Assembly (NCBI GenBank): GCA_016946835.1 | Contig: JACVTC010000004.1 | Location: 1,627,501 to 1,652,500, forward strand | Length of the DNA: 25,000 nt | Reading direction: 5' to 3' | Source: Neocallimastix lanati (nom. inval.) | Lineage: Eukaryota > Neocallimastigomycota > Neocallimastigomycetes > Neocallimastigales > Neocallimastigaceae | Shown here: positions 10,933-21,536 of the stretch, piece after piece | Numbering within the stretch: position 1 is the stretch's first letter | How the letters are laid out: every line of letters begins with the position of its first letter | Position numbers and translations under genes: made by a program | The notes under the pieces: generated by a model | Database searches by the model: none | Seen by the model: the letters and a program-made list of their open reading frames with translations, nothing else | Told to the model about the DNA's origin: nothing

Positions 10933-11609
10933 ATATAATGAAAAAAAAAAATTATAAAAAAAAACTATTTTATTACTTTGAATTAAATTGTATCTTGACC
11001 AATAAATGTTTATTAAAATTTTTTTTAATTAATTTAATTTTTAAAATTTACTAAAATTTATATTACACTTAAATAAAAGTAATAATTATGAATTTAATTT
11101 TTTTTCCTGTGTTTTCTATATTTTAAGTTTTTAGTTTTTTTTTTTTATTTTTATTTTTTGTTACAAATATTTATATTTTATATATTATTTTTTTATCATT
11201 ATAAATACATTATTTTATATAGTTCATATATATGTATTTTTTTTATTTTATCATATTTTTTTTAATTATATTTTTTATTATGAATCTCATCATGATCATA
11301 AATATATCATTGATTATCATGAATTTAATCAATAATTTATATCATGATTTATATTATGACGATGTCCTGAATATCGTCATTGATAATCCCTTGAATCATA
11401 TCCTGAACCATATAATTTTTATGATTTTTATAAAGTTAAATTCATATAAATATTGCGCTATAATAAATTATAAAAGTTGTAATATCAAATAATTTTTCAA
11501 TTATTAAATATTAATATTTATTTATTAGGTCTATTTTATACATATATATACTAATTTGTTTGTTTTATTTTTATAGAAATAATTTTTTATTTTTTTTCTA
11601 AATTCATTC

Positions 11610-11610
<1 letters not shown>
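10933..11610. other. Non-coding stretch with degenerate ATCATGA-type repeats
   Basis: No convincing gene. 11278-11420 has a cryptic periodicity of ATCATGA/CCTGAAT-like words and a perfect 8-bp hairpin, ATGACGAT (11356-11363) with ATCGTCAT (11373-11380). The 86-codon frame here (11232-11492) starts in poly-Phe/Ile low complexity and is not credible as a protein. The minus strand reads a stop-broken GYDSRDYQ-like pattern, which could be an eroded repeat protein. Confidence 0.5.
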
Positions 11611-11661
<51 letters not shown>

Positions 11662-11663
11662 AT

Positions 11664-11707
<44 letters not shown>

Positions 11708-11778
11708 ATTCATTATTATTATTATTATTATTATTATAATTCATTATTATTATTATTATTATTATTCATTATTATTAT
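11611..11778. repeat. Compound (ATT)n microsatellite with ATAATTC spacers
   Basis: Four to five blocks of ATT are separated by the same ATAATTC or ATTC interruption. The regular interruptions suggest higher-order expansion of an ATT block plus spacer rather than simple slippage. It lies just downstream of the minus-strand dockerin pseudogene. Confidence 0.9.
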
Positions 11779-11789
11779 AGACAGTATAA

Positions 11790-12848
11790 CTAGGTCTTAA
11801 TAGTTGTGGTAGTTGGATCAACAAATGTAGTTGGTTCACTGGGTGTTGAAAACATATATAAGACATCATAGGTCATTTTCAAATCCCCAAGAACCCGTTT
11901 CATGAGTGTATGCAATATCAATATTTTCCAAAGAACAGTATGGATAACCAGTTTTAGAATAACAATCAGAAGTAGGTTGATCGGTAAATATGAGTATATC
12001 CATAGTAGTGGTAGATTTAGGTATGATTTTGGGCTCAAGTTTAAGCTTTAGATTCTTTTCAACCACTTCATTAATAGAATCTACCCATTTTTGGTTCCAT
12101 CTTTCATTGTACCATTCAGAGTATTCACTCTTGCTTGTTTGGAAATTCAAAGTATTACCACCTAAACGGCGATCAACATTGTTCTTAATGCAAAAATACT
12201 TGCTGTCGATTATATTGAAATGGTGATTTATTTGTTCATCACCTTTACAACATTCAGTCATTCATGTTTTTTGGGAATTCATAGCATACAAACACTTGCT
12301 GGTAACGTCTAAAACAAGATGTATATTTTGATAAGTCCATACATTATGATTACATTCACCCAGAAAAAGCACAGAGTCATCTGAATGTAAATTGGTTATA
12401 AGACATTCTTGGGTTTTCCTGATATTGATACGAATTGTAGAATCTAATTTAGCTTCATTAATATCGTATCATTGATCATCTTCTATACCCCATTTATTAC
12501 CTTTTTCATCATTATATACAATTCTGGATTTACAGAAAAGCAACATGGATAAGATTCATCTAAAATACTATATGAACATTTTTCATTACCAATATCACAG
12601 AGATTTCCATCTTCTCTACTTCACCTTTAAAAAAAAAAAGACACTAACATTTTAATAGTATTTATAACTTTATTAGTATTTAAAATTGTTTTCTTAGAAA
12701 TAACATCTTCCATTATAATATAACTCATATTTGTAACTCTTTCTTTTCATAAATATATAATAATTGTTTCTTGTGGATGCTCAATTAAAAAATTAATGCA
12801 TTTATTTAGTATACAATCAAACTTAGAAAATTCACTATTGTCGTCCTC
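11790..12848 (-). pseudogene. Broken secreted PI-PLC-like / dockerin / ricin-B-like protein gene
   Basis: On the minus strand an AG acceptor (12850-12849) opens a segment reading CINFLIEHPQETIIIYL, which resembles the X-domain of PI-specific phospholipase C ('FLxEHPxETIIxxxKxE'). Next, at about 12578-12461, CSYSILDESYPCC and GNKWGIEDDQ match the fungal dockerin pattern. Then about 12395-12280 reads VWTYQNIHLVLDVTSKCLYA, like a ricin-B (beta-trefoil) repeat. At 12261-11866 a 131-codon frame ends in a second dockerin (CYSKTGYPYC...GSWGFEND). A Thr/Pro linker (STPSEPTTFVDPTTTT) follows in another frame. Dockerins anchor secreted enzymes to scaffoldins in cellulosomes. In-frame TGA codons interrupt after YL, DDQ, NSQKT and FENDL. 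At least one frameshift lies in dockerin 1 and one follows dockerin 2. I judge it non-functional; the PLC and ricin calls are less certain than the dockerins. Confidence 0.6.
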
Positions 12849-13004
12849 CTTAAAAAATCTGATGAATGAAATGTATATATATATATATATAAATTTTAAT
12901 AGAAAATAATCAATATTTAATTATATTATTAAATAATAATTTTATTTTAATAATTATAATAGTTGTTATATAATAATTAAAACAGATTAAAAAAAATTGT
13001 TAAT
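12849..13004. other. Short A/T-rich spacer
   Basis: Contains an AT dinucleotide run near 12872-12890 and probably the intron upstream of the minus-strand pseudogene exon, divergent from the frame starting at 13005. No specific promoter motif could be called. Confidence 0.5.
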
Positions 13005-13175
13005 ATGAATAAACGTTCGTTTAAAGCTAATGAAAATGAAACAGAAAAAATATTTGCCGATCTTCAATATTTTATTTCATTACATCAAAATTATTATGAT
13101 ATTTTTTACTCCAATAGCGATAATAATAAAATGGATAAACCAAGATCAATTTATATATTACATGCTCTTATTTAA
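13005..13175 (+). CDS. Small reading frame of 56 codons, possible first exon
   Basis: ATG to TAA. The protein begins MNKRSFKANENETEKIFADL and ends MDKPRSIYILHALI. Codon use (CGT, TCG, GCC, AGC, TCC) and composition stand out from the surrounding A/T DNA, so it is probably real or recently real coding sequence. It may be a complete small protein, the first exon of a larger gene, or a truncated one. No donor site is obvious before the stop. No signal peptide or membrane helix is visible and I do not recognise the family. Confidence 0.35.
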   Translation: MNKRSFKANENETEKIFADLQYFISLHQNYYDIFYSNSDNNKMDKPRSIYILHALI

Positions 13176-13325
13176 ATTCTTACGTTTGTTAAATAGAAAT
13201 AATAATTTTTAAGATTATATTATATGAATTTAAAAATTTATATATTAATATGGTTTTTATATATTTTAATATTGATTATCTATTCTAAAAAAAAAAAAAA
13301 AAAAAAAAAAATGATTTAAAGGAAA

Positions 13326-13723
13326 TATTATTGGAAAAATAAAAATGGACATCGACACTAGGGTGTAATTAATGCAATTAATGATACGATAACTCCAGTA
13401 TAATAAGAAAATATATAATTACATCGTTTTTATTTAGGTATATATGAATTATTAATAGAAATATTTATTATATGAATATTGTTACTTACTATTTTTTTTT
13501 TCTAACCTTATTATGATTATTCCTATCATATTTTATCAGAGTAAAAATATTTAAATAATGAAAATAATGAAATATTTATATATAAAGCAATTAAGATCCA
13601 TAAATATAATATAAATAAATAATTCCTATATTAATTACAAGTTTTTTTTTTAAAACTTTAAGGTACACTGAACAAGCTGATATTTCCAGATCAAGATCAG
13701 ATTTCTATCATAGAAGACGTTAA
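13326..13723 (+). pseudogene. Two coding scraps downstream of the 56-codon frame
   Basis: 13328-13403 reads YWKNKNGHRH, then TAG, then GVINAINDTITPV before TAA. Alternatively CACTAG is an acceptor and CCA|GTATAA a donor. 13664-13723 follows an A/T-rich stretch ending in AAG and reads YTEQADISRSRSDFYHRRR before TAA, which looks like an Arg/Ser-rich C-terminus. They may be later exons of the gene starting at 13005 or unrelated remnants. No family recognised. The rest of this interval is A/T-rich, with a poly-A run near 13289-13310. Confidence 0.25.
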
Positions 13724-13846
13724 ATTAATATTTTAATGACAGAATATTTTAATTACCTCAGAATACATAATAAACTGAATTAAAATGTAATTAATGTATC
13801 TATTTATTAATATTTAAGTAATACCATCATTTCTTATTTCTTTCTT

Positions 13847-13848
<2 letters not shown>

Positions 13849-13880
<32 letters not shown>
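13849..13880. repeat. Poly-T tract of 32 bases
   Basis: Uninterrupted T run following a TTTC repeat. Confidence 0.85.
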
Positions 13881-13882
<2 letters not shown>

Positions 13883-13943
13883 TTTGATATTTCTTAACAA
13901 AATTAGATATAGAATTATATGTATTCAAAATAACATTTTCTCT

Positions 13944-14405
13944 AGTTTACATGATCATGCCAATTTCTTTAGTTAAATAAACATCTCCCAAAAGGAAATT
14001 AATGATATAATATATCATGTTCTTTACACTAAATATAAGAGAAAGATAGTTGAAAGTGTTATTAATTTTATTCAAAAATTATGTAATTCCATGAGATCAT
14101 ATACCTTCATTATAGCTTAAATCTATTTATCTAAAAATTTTAAATCATATAATATCAATTTTAATTTTAAAAATATTTTGTCATAAAGGATTATTTTTTA
14201 TAGTTTACCGATTATACTAATTTCTTTAGTTTAATAACCCAAAAGAGAATATAAAAATCTGATGTATCATGTTCTTTACACCAAATATGATTGATAGACA
14301 CAAGAAAGTGTTATTAATTTTAAACTTGTTCATAAATTATATAATTTCATTCATGATAACTTAAATTATTTTTCATTAAAATAAATAGTTTTTCTAGAAA
14401 TTTTA
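13944..14405. repeat. Diverged direct duplication, offset 258 bp
   Basis: AGTTTAC at 13944 recurs at 14202. Between and after these anchors the copies share ordered blocks: CAATTTCTTTAGTT versus CTAATTTCTTTAGTT, then ATCATGTTCTTTACAC in both, then GAAAGTGTTATTAATTTTA in both, then a closing AATTTTAAATCA. Many substitutions and indels show it is much older than the 90-bp and 405-bp duplications in this window. On the minus strand each copy reads a similar short peptide (NNTF...F[SG]VKNMI), so the unit may derive from a duplicated coding exon. Confidence 0.7.
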
Positions 14406-15277
14406 AATCAATTAATTTATATAAATTTTTTCAAAAAAAAAAAATAATAATAATAATAATAATAATAAAATAAAATGAAACTTTTTTAGTACTAAACTAA
14501 TTTAATTAATTAATTAATTATTTATTTATTTATTAATTTTTTTTATTATTATTTTATATTCTGTATAAATACATTATAATATTTAAAAATATTATCTATA
14601 AATAAATATATTAATATATAATAGAATAATAATAATAAAAAAAAAATAGTATGTTTATTTTTATTTTTTGGTTTGTTTTATCTGTTTTTTTAGTAATAAA
14701 ATAATTTCCAAAACTTCTTTAATTTTTTTTATTTTTTATTTATTATTATTAATTTTTTTTTTAATTTAATTATTAATTATAATTATTAATTAAATACTAT
14801 TAATTAATTTTATTTTCTAATAATTAATAATAGATATAAAGGATGTAATTAAATATAATTTATACTTTTACAAAACAACATATTTATTTGTAAAAATGAT
14901 AATTTTATACTTTTGTCACAAATGTAAAGTTTAAATATATATAAGTTTAAAGTTTACAAAAATAAAAAAAAAAAAAACTATAATAAAATATATAAAAAAT
15001 TAATATATAAATAAATTTTTTAATTAATATTTACAATTTAATTAAATAATTAAAAAATTATTTTATTTTATTTTATAAAAATATATCTTTAAAAAAATTA
15101 TAATAAAATATTAAATGTAAAATTTCTTTTGAGAAAAATAAATTGATATAAACTATTTAATAATATTCATTTATATTTATTGAAATTAAAAATTTATAAA
15201 CCACTTTATTCTTGTTATGTTTAAATAAAAATAAAATATATTCATAAATAATATTAAACTAATATAATATATCAAAA
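14406..15277. other. Non-coding stretch, upstream region of the four-exon gene
   Basis: No gene seen. It contains (AAT)n near 14442-14468, (TTAA)/(TTTA) runs near 14500-14540, and poly-A/T. The distal part should contain the promoter of the gene starting at 15278, but no motif can be named with confidence. Confidence 0.6.
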
Positions 15278-15376
15278 ATGAACCCACAATCAAATAATAT
15301 TTGTAATTATTATGAAAATGTATCAGACAATGAAAATAAAAGTAAATTTCGTTAATTATATATAATTATAATTATA

Positions 15377-15438
<62 letters not shown>

Positions 15439-18235
15439 AATTTTTGACTTTTAATAATGAATTTATATGTAAACGTTTTTTCTATAACAATAATTAAATA
15501 TTAATTATACCTATTTTATATATTATTAAAATAAATATAAATATCTAAAATATAAAGATTGTAATCAACTAAAAAATAATCAAGCACCTCCAGATTATTA
15601 TTCATTCCCAACATTTGCTAATTCAACAAATAATTTAAATATAGGATATGTTAATGATTCAAATATTACTAATTCTATAAATCAAAGTACCAGTAACCTT
15701 GATTCTTATTATAATTCCTCTGTAGTTAATCATATCAACGCATTTATGTCTCGAAGCTCTTCTCAAAATAATAAAGAGGGACAAATAAATCAAAATGGTA
15801 ATCAGTCATCATCTTCAGTAACTGTCTCACTTTCAAATACGAAAAACCCTAAATCTATCAATAATTTCAATAATTATATTAATAATAAAGTATCTTCAAT
15901 AAAAGAATTTACTAAAAAAAATATACTACAATTACAAAATTGTATTAATCAATTACCACCCACTACTAATGAAAATATTCAAAATATCGATAATGATTGT
16001 GAATCATTATTACCTAAAGATAGAGGGATTAATTATAATCGTAATAATAGTAATATTTCAGAAAACGAAGAAATAACAAATATTCAAATTATTCCAGCAA
16101 CTAATTTATATTCAAAAAATAATCATACAACAACCTCTGTAATAAATAATGAGAATACAAATGAACATACCAATAATAATGTTACTATTAATACAGATAG
16201 TAATAACAATCATATTTTAAGAAAAAATTCAAATGAAGAATCTTTTTCCGATTTTCAAAATACTATATTCAATTCTGATCAATATTCTCCAGAATATGAT
16301 TTTCTTATTCAATTACTTTCAATTCCTAATGATAATTCGATAATAAAACATGCCATTCAACATCGTATTTCATATCTTCAAGAATATATTGATGAAACAA
16401 GAAGATATACTCAATTATCTAGAAACTCAAAACTTAAGAAATCTATCATAATACAAGCTATAACATTTTTTATCATTATAATCATAATTTTTAAATCAAC
16501 TTTTTTCTTTGACGAATATAATTTTGATCCAAATAATAATGATAATAATAATAATGATAATAATGATAATAATAATGATTCATTATCGAAATGGGAAACT
16601 AATAATATATATAATGAAGAAAAAATTTATTTATTAAAATTATTAGGAATTCTTTTATTATTTTATACTGGTATTTTATTTATTATTTAAAAATTAAATA
16701 AATAAAAATTTTATATATTTAGAAAATTAATATATATATTTTTTTTTTTATTTTTCTTTTTTCTTTTTTTTTATATTATCATTATTATCAATTTTGTTAT
16801 ATATTAAATAATATTATTTTAATAATTAATAATAGAACTTATTTTTGTTCAAAATTCTTTACTTTCAGTTCATAGTATTGCTATAGGAAATATTGATATC
16901 ATATTTGGAAATCATGATAATAGTAGAATCTTTAATGAACAAATAAATAATTATGAACGAAATAGTGGAAATGGAACGATAAAATCACCTTTAATATCAT
17001 CATCACATAATAAGCAAACCTATGGTAGTATAGATAACTGTAATGAAGAATATGTGTATAATGATAAAAATAATATTTTATATTCTGCATCAATAATGAA
17101 TAAGATGCAAATAAATGCTGATGATAAAAATTATTTAACACAGGAAAAGGCATTCTATTCAAGAAATAATATTAATGGTGATAAATTAAATTTGTCTCCT
17201 AATTCGAATGAAGAAAATAACAGTTCAAACTATATTGATATATCAAATAATAATAACAATAATAAAATAATAAATAACAATATTAAAACAAATGAAATAA
17301 ATAATTTCTCATCTTATAAATATGATATTAATAAAGCCAACATTAATATCTTAAATCATACACAAAATTCATTACATAATGATATAATATATAATAAAAA
17401 TAGGAAAAATATCATTAATAATGATAATAAGTATAGGGGAGATAGAATTGAACACTTATCTAACATTCCAAATTATAGAAATCATGATCGTATACATAAT
17501 AATGGAAGCGAAAGTCATCATTATTATATCATTCATAATCAAGATACAAATAATCAAGAAATATATTATAATCAAATCAATGAAGTTGAAACCAATACTC
17601 ATTCATTCAATGTATTCTTTAGAACAATTACAAATAACTGTTATAATCTATACATAAAATTCTGTAATATTCCATCTGTTAATAGATTTATCAAAAATAA
17701 AGATAATTATTATGATGAAATTAAGAAAACACTTTACTTAGCTACTTGTCAAGGATTTATATGGGGAATTGTATTTTCTTTTATAGGTTACTTTTACTCG
17801 AATTGTCAAATTGGTTATTCTCTTTTAACATTTTTTAGGTATTTTTTTTTTTAAATAAGAATTTTAGTAATTAATATTAATTATTAAATGATATAATTAT
17901 GTTTAGTAAAAAAAAACGTTAATGTTAACTATTAACAATAAATTATCATTGTTAACATTTAGATCTTTTATTAAATATAAAATAAAAATTATTAATAGTG
18001 ATAATATTTAATAAAATAATAATTATATATATATATATATATTTTATTTATATTAATATAATTATTTAGTTTCTTTATATCTTCGATCTTTATGTCATTA
18101 ATATCTTCAATTAATCCTGTTATAGCAAAAATTACTCATTTAAGCGACCCAATTTTTGTTGTAGGACCATTCGAAATATTCATTCAAATATCATTATCAA
18201 TATTAACTTTTAAGATTGGAATGCATTTAATATAA
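15278..18235 (+). CDS. Asn-rich multi-pass membrane protein, four exons, 781 residues (reconstructed)
   Basis: Exons: 15278-15341, 15558-16670, 16836-17838, 18070-18235, joined by introns of 216, 165 and 231 bp. Donors are GTAAAT, GTATTT and GTATTT; acceptors are AAG, TAG and TAG. Phases 1, 1 and 2 agree and the last exon closes in TAA. The ATG context is AAAAATGA. Residues 1-315 are polar, rich in Asn, Ser and Gln, probably disordered. Hydrophobic segments lie near 319-339, 379-412 (spanning intron 2), 693-713, 719-743 and 753-775. An (N/D)-rich run at about 346-362 separates the first two, and a 280-residue Asn-rich insert separates the second from the third. The C-terminal block (LYLATCQGFIWGIVFSF, DPIFVVGPFEIFIQISL) is the best-conserved-looking part. 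I do not recognise the family and infer only an integral membrane protein of unknown role. Low-complexity Asn tracts probably expand by slippage. Confidence 0.8.
15378..15439. repeat. (ATT)n microsatellite inside intron 1
   Basis: About 20 ATT/TTA units with one GTT interruption lie within the 216-bp first intron of the 781-residue protein gene. Length variation here would not alter the protein. Confidence 0.9.
17921..17959. repeat. Inverted repeat inside intron 3
   Basis: AATGTTAAC (17921-17929) and GTTAACATT (17951-17959) are perfect 9-bp complements around a 21-nt loop. In the transcript this could form a hairpin that shortens the effective donor-acceptor distance. Confidence 0.6.
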
Positions 18236-19099
18236 AAATATAATAATATTATAATATTATTATTTTAAACTTTAACAAATTAATAATTACTAAAAGTATT
18301 ATAAACAATATAAAACTATTTATGTTTATATTCATAAAAAAATAAAATTTATATTTTAATACATTAATTAAATGCATATAAATATGTATTATAAAAATAA
18401 AATAAATCACAAATAAATAAAATAAATAGAGCAATATTAAAATAAAATATTTTTTATGTAATTATATATAAATATATACAAAATATTATTTAAAACTTTA
18501 AAAAATATATTTAAATTTTATATTTTATAAAAATGATATTATATAATATTTATTATTTTTTTTTTTATATATATTCCAAATAATTATTATAACAAAAAAT
18601 AATTTTATTAATAGTTAATAATATTACATATATATATACATTTTTTTTTTTTTTTTTTATATTTTTTTTAATTTTTTTTTTATTATATATTTTTTTTTTT
18701 AAATATAATATATTTTCTTCATATATTATATTTTAAAATTTAATTTTAATTATATAAATATATAATATATAATATTAAATTATATACACTTTTTATTTAG
18801 AATAATAATACAGTAAAAATTACAGTAAATAAATTACATTATATATATATTATTACTTTCATATTATAACATATTTTTTTTATAAAATTGTTTGCTATTC
18901 TTTAAGATATTATCAGCATAATTATAAATAAATATTTCCTTCTCATTTATTTTTATAAATTATGTACTATAATTTATGAAAAGGAATTCAGTAATATTAC
19001 TTCTTATATATTATAACAAATATAATATTAATATAATATAATAGAGTTTGAATTTAAAAATTTATATTTATAATATCATATTAATTTTTATTCTTTCAC
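18236..19099. other. Convergent intergenic region
   Basis: Lies between the 3' ends of the plus-strand four-exon gene and the minus-strand 155-residue gene, so it holds both 3' UTRs. Only A/T-rich sequence, poly-T near 18642-18658 and (AT)n blocks are visible. Confidence 0.65.
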
Positions 19100-19567
19100 T
19101 TAATATTTAAAGCATTGTAATTTTTGAACATTATGAAGTGCACGAACCGCTAAATCATTATCACTATTTTCAATTAAACGAAGTACTGATGGATATAAAT
19201 CAACACATAATTCTTCAAAGTTCATTTGACATTTATAGGATTCAATTTCTTCCTTATTACAGGTAAATGTATTTTGATTATTTCTACTAGTACGTGGATT
19301 ATCACGAAGAACTTCATTTAATTCGTGCTCTTTATTTTTAGCTTCTTCCTCCTTCATTTCATTCATAACTATATCAAGATTTTTTCTTGGATCTTTAATT
19401 GGTGATCTTATTTCTGGACTTTTTTTATCCATCTCTAAATTGTCTTGACGGGTATTCTTTTCCATTTTAAAGGCCATATTTTTAGCAGCTATTCTTGTTG
19501 AAACACGAGTTGGAGTCTTTGATATCTTGTGAATTGTTGCCTTAGTCTTAGCATGTGTAGTCTTCAT
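19100..19567 (-). CDS. Small basic protein with CDK-type sites and a D-box-like motif, unknown family
   Basis: An intact single-exon frame of 155 residues ending in TAA. The start at 19567 is the first ATG after A/T-rich DNA. The N-terminal half is strongly basic (MKTTHAKTKATIHK, RVSTRIAAKN). It carries two full S/T-P-x-K/R sites (T18-P-T-R21, S55-P-I-K58) and one minimal site (S50-P). R61-K-N-L-D-I-V-M-N69 fits the RxxLxxxxN destruction-box consensus. Residues about 68-88 are charged and helix-prone (MNEMKEEEAKNKEHELNEVL). The C-terminal 35 residues (ELCVDLYPSVLRLIENSD...RALHNVQKL) look like a folded helical cap. The layout would suit a cell-cycle regulated nuclear protein such as a securin- or chromosome-passenger-type factor, but that is inference from short motifs that occur by chance. 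No homologous family is recognised. Confidence 0.85.
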   Translation of the reverse strand: MKTTHAKTKATIHKISKTPTRVSTRIAAKNMAFKMEKNTRQDNLEMDKKSPEIRSPIKDPRKNLDIVMNEMKEEEAKNKEHELNEVLRDNPRTSRNNQNTFTCNKEEIESYKCQMNFEELCVDLYPSVLRLIENSDNDLAVRALHNVQKLQCFKY

Positions 19568-19728
19568 CTTTATATTTTAAGATATAATAAAAAATAAATT
19601 TATTTGCTTTATATAATTATAATTTTTTTTTTGAATTTATTTAAATAGTATTCAATGATTTAAGTTGTTTTTTCTATTAAATATTATTTGAATAATCAGA
19701 TTTTTAGATTTTTGAAAAACCTTTATGA

Positions 19729-19762
<34 letters not shown>

Positions 19763-21494
19763 TTAGAAATGAAAAAAAAATAAATAAGGAAAAAATTATT
19801 CTTTTATAATAATATAATTGAATCTTTTTTTATATAAAAATTGATTTAATTATTATCTAATTACTAAATTAATTTATTTTCTAATATGCTTTTATATTAA
19901 ATAATATATTTATATTATTAATTCCTTTAATTCTCATTAGTATATCTATAAGCAATAAAACTTTAACTTCATGGTTACTATAATTATTAATCATATGAAT
20001 TAAATAAGTTTTTTTTTTTTTTTTTTTTTTTTTCACTTTTTCTTTTTTCATTTTTTTTTTATCATATTTTATTTTTAAATATTCAATCTAATTTAATCCA
20101 TAATAATAATATATTATTTAATTTTATTATTTCTATTTTTTATTTTATATTTTTATATTTTTTATTAAAACAAATATATAATTAGCTTTCTAAAACTTTA
20201 AAATTATTAGCATATTATATGACTATTAAATAATTAATATTAAAATTGCATAAAACTTTAAAATTAATTTTTTAAAAATAAAATTATTATAATTAATATT
20301 GCTATTTTAAGTTTAATAACAATTTATCCTCTATAAGCATGGAATTTTAAATTTAATTTTTAATTTTATAATTAAATATTTATAATTATTATTATTTTAA
20401 ATATATATTATTCTTACTTTATATATGATTTCTTTCTTTTTTAAAATTTTATATAGATTTTTTCTTTCAAAGGATTATGATATTATTATATAAGTTTATG
20501 ATAATTTTTAAGAAATATTAAAACATTAAAACCAATAATTGAAATATATTATTATATTATTATTTGTTAAAAATATTCAAAATTACTAAATAATTAATAA
20601 AATTTATATGGAAAAAAAAAATGAAAATTCAACTCTTTTTATATTTGCAACATATTATAATCTTATACTATATGTATATTATTAAAATTTATTTTATAAG
20701 GCAATTGTATAAATTTAACAAAAGTATTAATATTAAAATGTTAATAGAAAAAAAGTTTGGCGTTTTTATTAATACTCATTATTGATAAAATCATTAAAAT
20801 AGATCATGCTTTTTTTTTAATATATAATTTTTTATTCCAAACTTTAATTTTACTTTCAATAAAAATATTTCTTTATTATTATTTTAATTTTCATCTTAAT
20901 ATATTATTTTAAAATTAATAAAATTTTTTTTAAACTTTTCATAACATTCTAGAAAAATTCTAATTTTAAAAATTTAAAAAAAAAATTATATTTATTATCA
21001 AATTTAATAGTTAAAAAACTATTTGACCATTTTAAATTAAATTAAAATTTATATATCACATTACATTTGAAATATATTTATTTATTATCTATTTTAATTA
21101 AAATATTTAAATTATTTTTTTTTTTTTTTTAATTTTTATTATTAAAATATAATTTTAACAACTTATAAGTATTATAAAAATGTTAAATTTTATTATTAAA
21201 ATTTTATAATAATTTAATAATTTTAATTAAAATAAATAAAAAAAAAATAATTACACTTATTCTTATTTTCTGTTAGTATTAATTAAATAAGTCATAAATT
21301 ATTAAAATTTTATTAATAATAATTAAAAAATAAGTGGATATGCATCCACATAATAAAAAAAAAAAATAAGGAATAATTATAATAACCAAAATTATTATAT
21401 AATATATATCAATTAAATAAATGATATGACAAACCCTTAATATTATAACTAAATTTTGATGTTTATTTTATGATTGGTTTTCATTTATAAATAA

Positions 21495-21536
<42 letters not shown>

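Noticed and set aside
11232-11492. 86-codon hydrophobic frame (+)
   Set aside because: Starts in poly-Phe/Ile low complexity, then runs through a degenerate ATCATGA repeat; no start context or conserved-looking block.
11990-12226. 78-codon frame (+) across the dockerin pseudogene
   Set aside because: Antisense shadow; the opposite strand carries the dockerin motifs.
11866-12790. TGA reassigned to tryptophan
   Set aside because: The same gene uses TGG for at least seven other tryptophans, frameshifts are present too, and the intact genes here end in TAA. Pseudogene decay is simpler.
16932-17162. 76-codon frame (-) inside exon 3 of the 781-residue protein gene
   Set aside because: Antisense shadow of an Asn-rich exon with consistent splice phases on the plus strand.
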